Source: Ahaetulla prasina (taxonomy: Eukaryota > Chordata > Lepidosauria > Squamata > Colubridae). From it: a stretch of 64,000 bases of DNA. Below, one piece after another: positions 61,926 through 64,000 of this stretch. The notes below the pieces were generated by a model, which was given only the letters and a program-made list of their open reading frames with translations, was not told the origin of the DNA and ran no database searches. The position numbers were made by a program, and so were the translations under genes. Every line of letters begins with the position of its first letter. Position 1 is the stretch's first letter. The DNA is taken from contig NC_080546.1 in assembly GCF_028640845.1 (NCBI RefSeq), forward strand, positions 86,022,257 through 86,086,256. The letters are read 5' to 3'.

Positions 61926-62571
61926 AGGTTTTACAGGATCATTAAAAGAAAAGGTGATATCAAATAGATCTCATTAAAGAAAGGGATATGTAAAAGGTTA
62001 AGGTTATTTATTTAGAAAATTATAATTGCCCTTTGATTTATCATTTATACATACACATACATACACACACACACACACACACAAATATTTTTCCAGAAGA
62101 AATACTTGAATTTGGGGAAGAAATCCAAAAATGACTTTGACTGGCTTCTTTGGAAAGGTGTCATGTATTTTTAGGATGGTATTCCATTATCTGAAATGCA
62201 CAAGGTATGTTTCAGTCATATCAAACTAGTTATTTCTGGTGAGGGGAGGCACCATATCAAAAATCCATTGCATTTTCAGATGACAACTGAAGGAAATTTA
62301 TTGAGCAATAAAAATGGGGAACATAATATTTTTTTTTATTAGTTTTAAAAATGATTTGACAATCTGCATCAGAAATAATTCTCCCATACCCTGAGTCATA
62401 TCAGTCTCCTGAAGCTCTTGACTTTAGTGAAAATAAAGGCACGACTACAAACCAATCATTAATTAGTTCATTCATTTGCTGACACATTTTTAATCTTAGT
62501 CAACTATGGTTTGTCAGTCCATATGAATTAATTAGAATCAAATAAAATTGGCAATTGAGGTTTTATTTTAG
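61926..62571. other. No recognisable feature besides a CA tract
   Basis: AT-rich DNA with (CA)n at about 62055-62084. Confidence 0.4.
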
Positions 62572-62650
62572 AATGGAATAGAATAGAATAGAATAGAATA
62601 GAATAGAATAGAATAGAATAGAATAGAATAGAATAGAATAGAATAGAATA
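62572..62650. repeat. (AATAG)n array, CR1 tail
   Basis: About 15 units joined directly to the CR1 3' end (ACAGAGCTGGAAGGGACC). Confidence 0.97.
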
Positions 62651-63840
62651 ACAGAGCTGGAAGGGACCTTGGAGGTCTTCTAGTCCAGCTCCCTGCTTAG
62701 GCAGGAAACCCTACCCCACTTCAGACAAATGGTTATCCAACATCTTTTTAAAAACTTCCAGTGTTGGAGAATTCACAACTTCTGGAGGCAAGTTGTTCCA
62801 TTTATTAATTGTTCTTACTGTCAGGAAATTTCTGCTTAGTTCTAAGTTGCTTCTCTCCTTGATTAGTTTCCACCCATCGCTTCTTGTCCTGCCTTCAGGT
62901 GCTTTGGAGAATAGTTTGACTCCCTCTTCTTTGTGGCAGCCCCTGAGATATTGGAACACTGCTATCATGTCTCCCCTAGTCCTTCTTTTCATTAAACTAG
63001 ACATACCCAGTTCCTGCAACTGTTCTTCATATGTTTTAGCCTCCAGTCCCCTAATCATCATGGTTGCTCTTCTCTGCACTCTTTCTAGAGTCTCAACATT
63101 TACTTATTTTATTTTTTTATTTATTTATTTTTGTCACACAGTATATATAAGCATAAGCATGTAATCACTATACAATATATAAACATATATATAAGTATGA
63201 GTATGTAATAACTATATTAATTGGATATAACGAAAGGAAACAACAACTATATTATTAATTTGATATAATGAAAGGGAACAATAGGACAGGAACGATAGGC
63301 ACTTTTGTGCTCTTATGCACACCCCTTACAGACCTGTTTAGAATGGGATGAGGTCAATAGTAGACAGTTTTTGGTTGAAGTTTTTGGGATTTTGAGAAGA
63401 GATCACAGAGTCAGGTAGTGCGTTCCAAGCATTAACAACTCTGTTGCAGAAGTCATATTTTCTGCAATCAAGTTTGAAGCGGTTGACATTAAGTTTGAAT
63501 CTATTGTTTGCTCTTGTATTATTGCGATTGAAGCGGAAGTAGTCTTTAACAGGAAGGACACTGCAATAGATGATTTTTTTTTACATCTTTTTTACATCAT
63601 GGTGACCAAAACTGAATGCAGTATTCCAAGTGTGGCCTTACCAAGGCATTATAAAGTGGTATTAACTCTCTTAATGCAGCCTAGAATTGTGTTGGCATTT
63701 TTGGCAGCTGCTGCCCACGGCTGGCTCATATTTAAATGGTTGTCTACTAGGACTCCAAGATCTGTCTCACAGTTACTGCTGTTGAGCAAGGTACCACCTA
63801 TACTGTGCATTTTGCCCTTGTAATTTTGGCTTTTGGAGCA
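62651..63840 (-). pseudogene. CR1 LINE ORF2 3' region, split by CR1-B
   Basis: 62651-63102 encodes the CR1 tail (MIRGLEAKTYEEQLQELGMS, RNFLTVRTINKWNNLPPEVV). 63578-63840 holds the preceding part ([20 protein letters not shown]). The break falls inside the phrase CTCAACAT | CTTTTTTACATC. Confidence 0.85.
63103..63577 (-). pseudogene. CR1-B LINE 3' end inside CR1
   Basis: TTATTTATTTATTTTTGTCAC tail, ACAATAGGACAGGAACGATA 3' UTR and the end of ORF2 (reverse of AGTCATATTTTCTGCAATCA). It ends at about 63577 in GATGATTTTTTTTTACATC. Confidence 0.82.
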
Positions 63841-64000
63841 AGTGAAACCTACCTGGTTAATCAAAATGTATGTGTATGTATGCATGGAAATTCAGAATGG
63901 TTAACCCATGTGGTTATCTAAAATGGAAATGTCAAGTATTGAAAATACTTGATAAACCACTCAGAATGACATAAATAGTAGCAGGCGGTTAAAAAAAAAA

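Overview
The window looks like repeat-dense intergenic (or deep intronic) nuclear DNA from a squamate reptile, most likely a snake. I base this on tRNA-derived Sauria-type SINEs, RTE/Bov-B LINE pieces, many CR1- and L2-like LINE fragments, and L2-like LINEs ending in long ATAGA/TCTAT pentanucleotide arrays, a combination I remember as typical of snakes. No host protein-coding gene, rRNA, tRNA gene or CRISPR array could be supported. Every convincing coding stretch is the remnant of a transposable element.

Layout. 1-8.4 kb: an L2 LINE split by a hAT MITE, further hAT MITEs, a full Sauria SINE, a CR1 split by a second SINE family (called SINE2 here), and a Bov-B remnant. 9.8-16.2 kb: three LTR families (called A, B and C here), including LTR-B inside LTR-A inside a TIR transposon. 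16.5-23 kb: purine/pyrimidine microsatellites, CR1 tails, a full Sauria SINE with an 11-bp target-site duplication (TSD), and nested MITEs. 23-28.9 kb: a 122-bp TA array, a foldback plus 357-bp tandem repeats, a solo LTR-B, L1 ORF2 debris and an L2-type LINE. 30-32.4 kb: two L2-like LINEs lying tail to tail, one with a 64-bp TSD. 33.6-37.9 kb: Bov-B split by CR1, and a SINE split by a hAT MITE carrying a coiled-coil reading frame. 39-48 kb: nested LINEs, a hAT element with a 12-unit minisatellite, and a ~0.94-kb tandem duplication. 49.7-55 kb: a LINE family (called CR1-B here) with the longest open RT frame among the LINEs, interleaved with SINE2 copies. 55.5-61.5 kb: a CR1 interrupted by a 4.5-kb Ty3/gypsy (Mag-like) retrotransposon and a solo LTR-C. 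62.5-64 kb: a CR1 interrupted by CR1-B.

The best element is the Ty3/gypsy insertion at 55913-60423 on the minus strand. Its two 178-bp LTRs appear identical, it has a 5-bp TSD (CCCCT), an 18-nt primer binding site matching tRNA-Ser(GCT), a polypurine tract, and an open gag-protease frame, but its pol is broken by many frameshifts. Other items worth attention are acidic reading frames that begin at the first base of LTR-B and LTR-C, a MITE that appears to have captured a coiled-coil exon, and long TSDs on LINEs. Family names come from recognition by eye without database search. Boundaries are base-exact only where a TSD or terminal repeat is cited.
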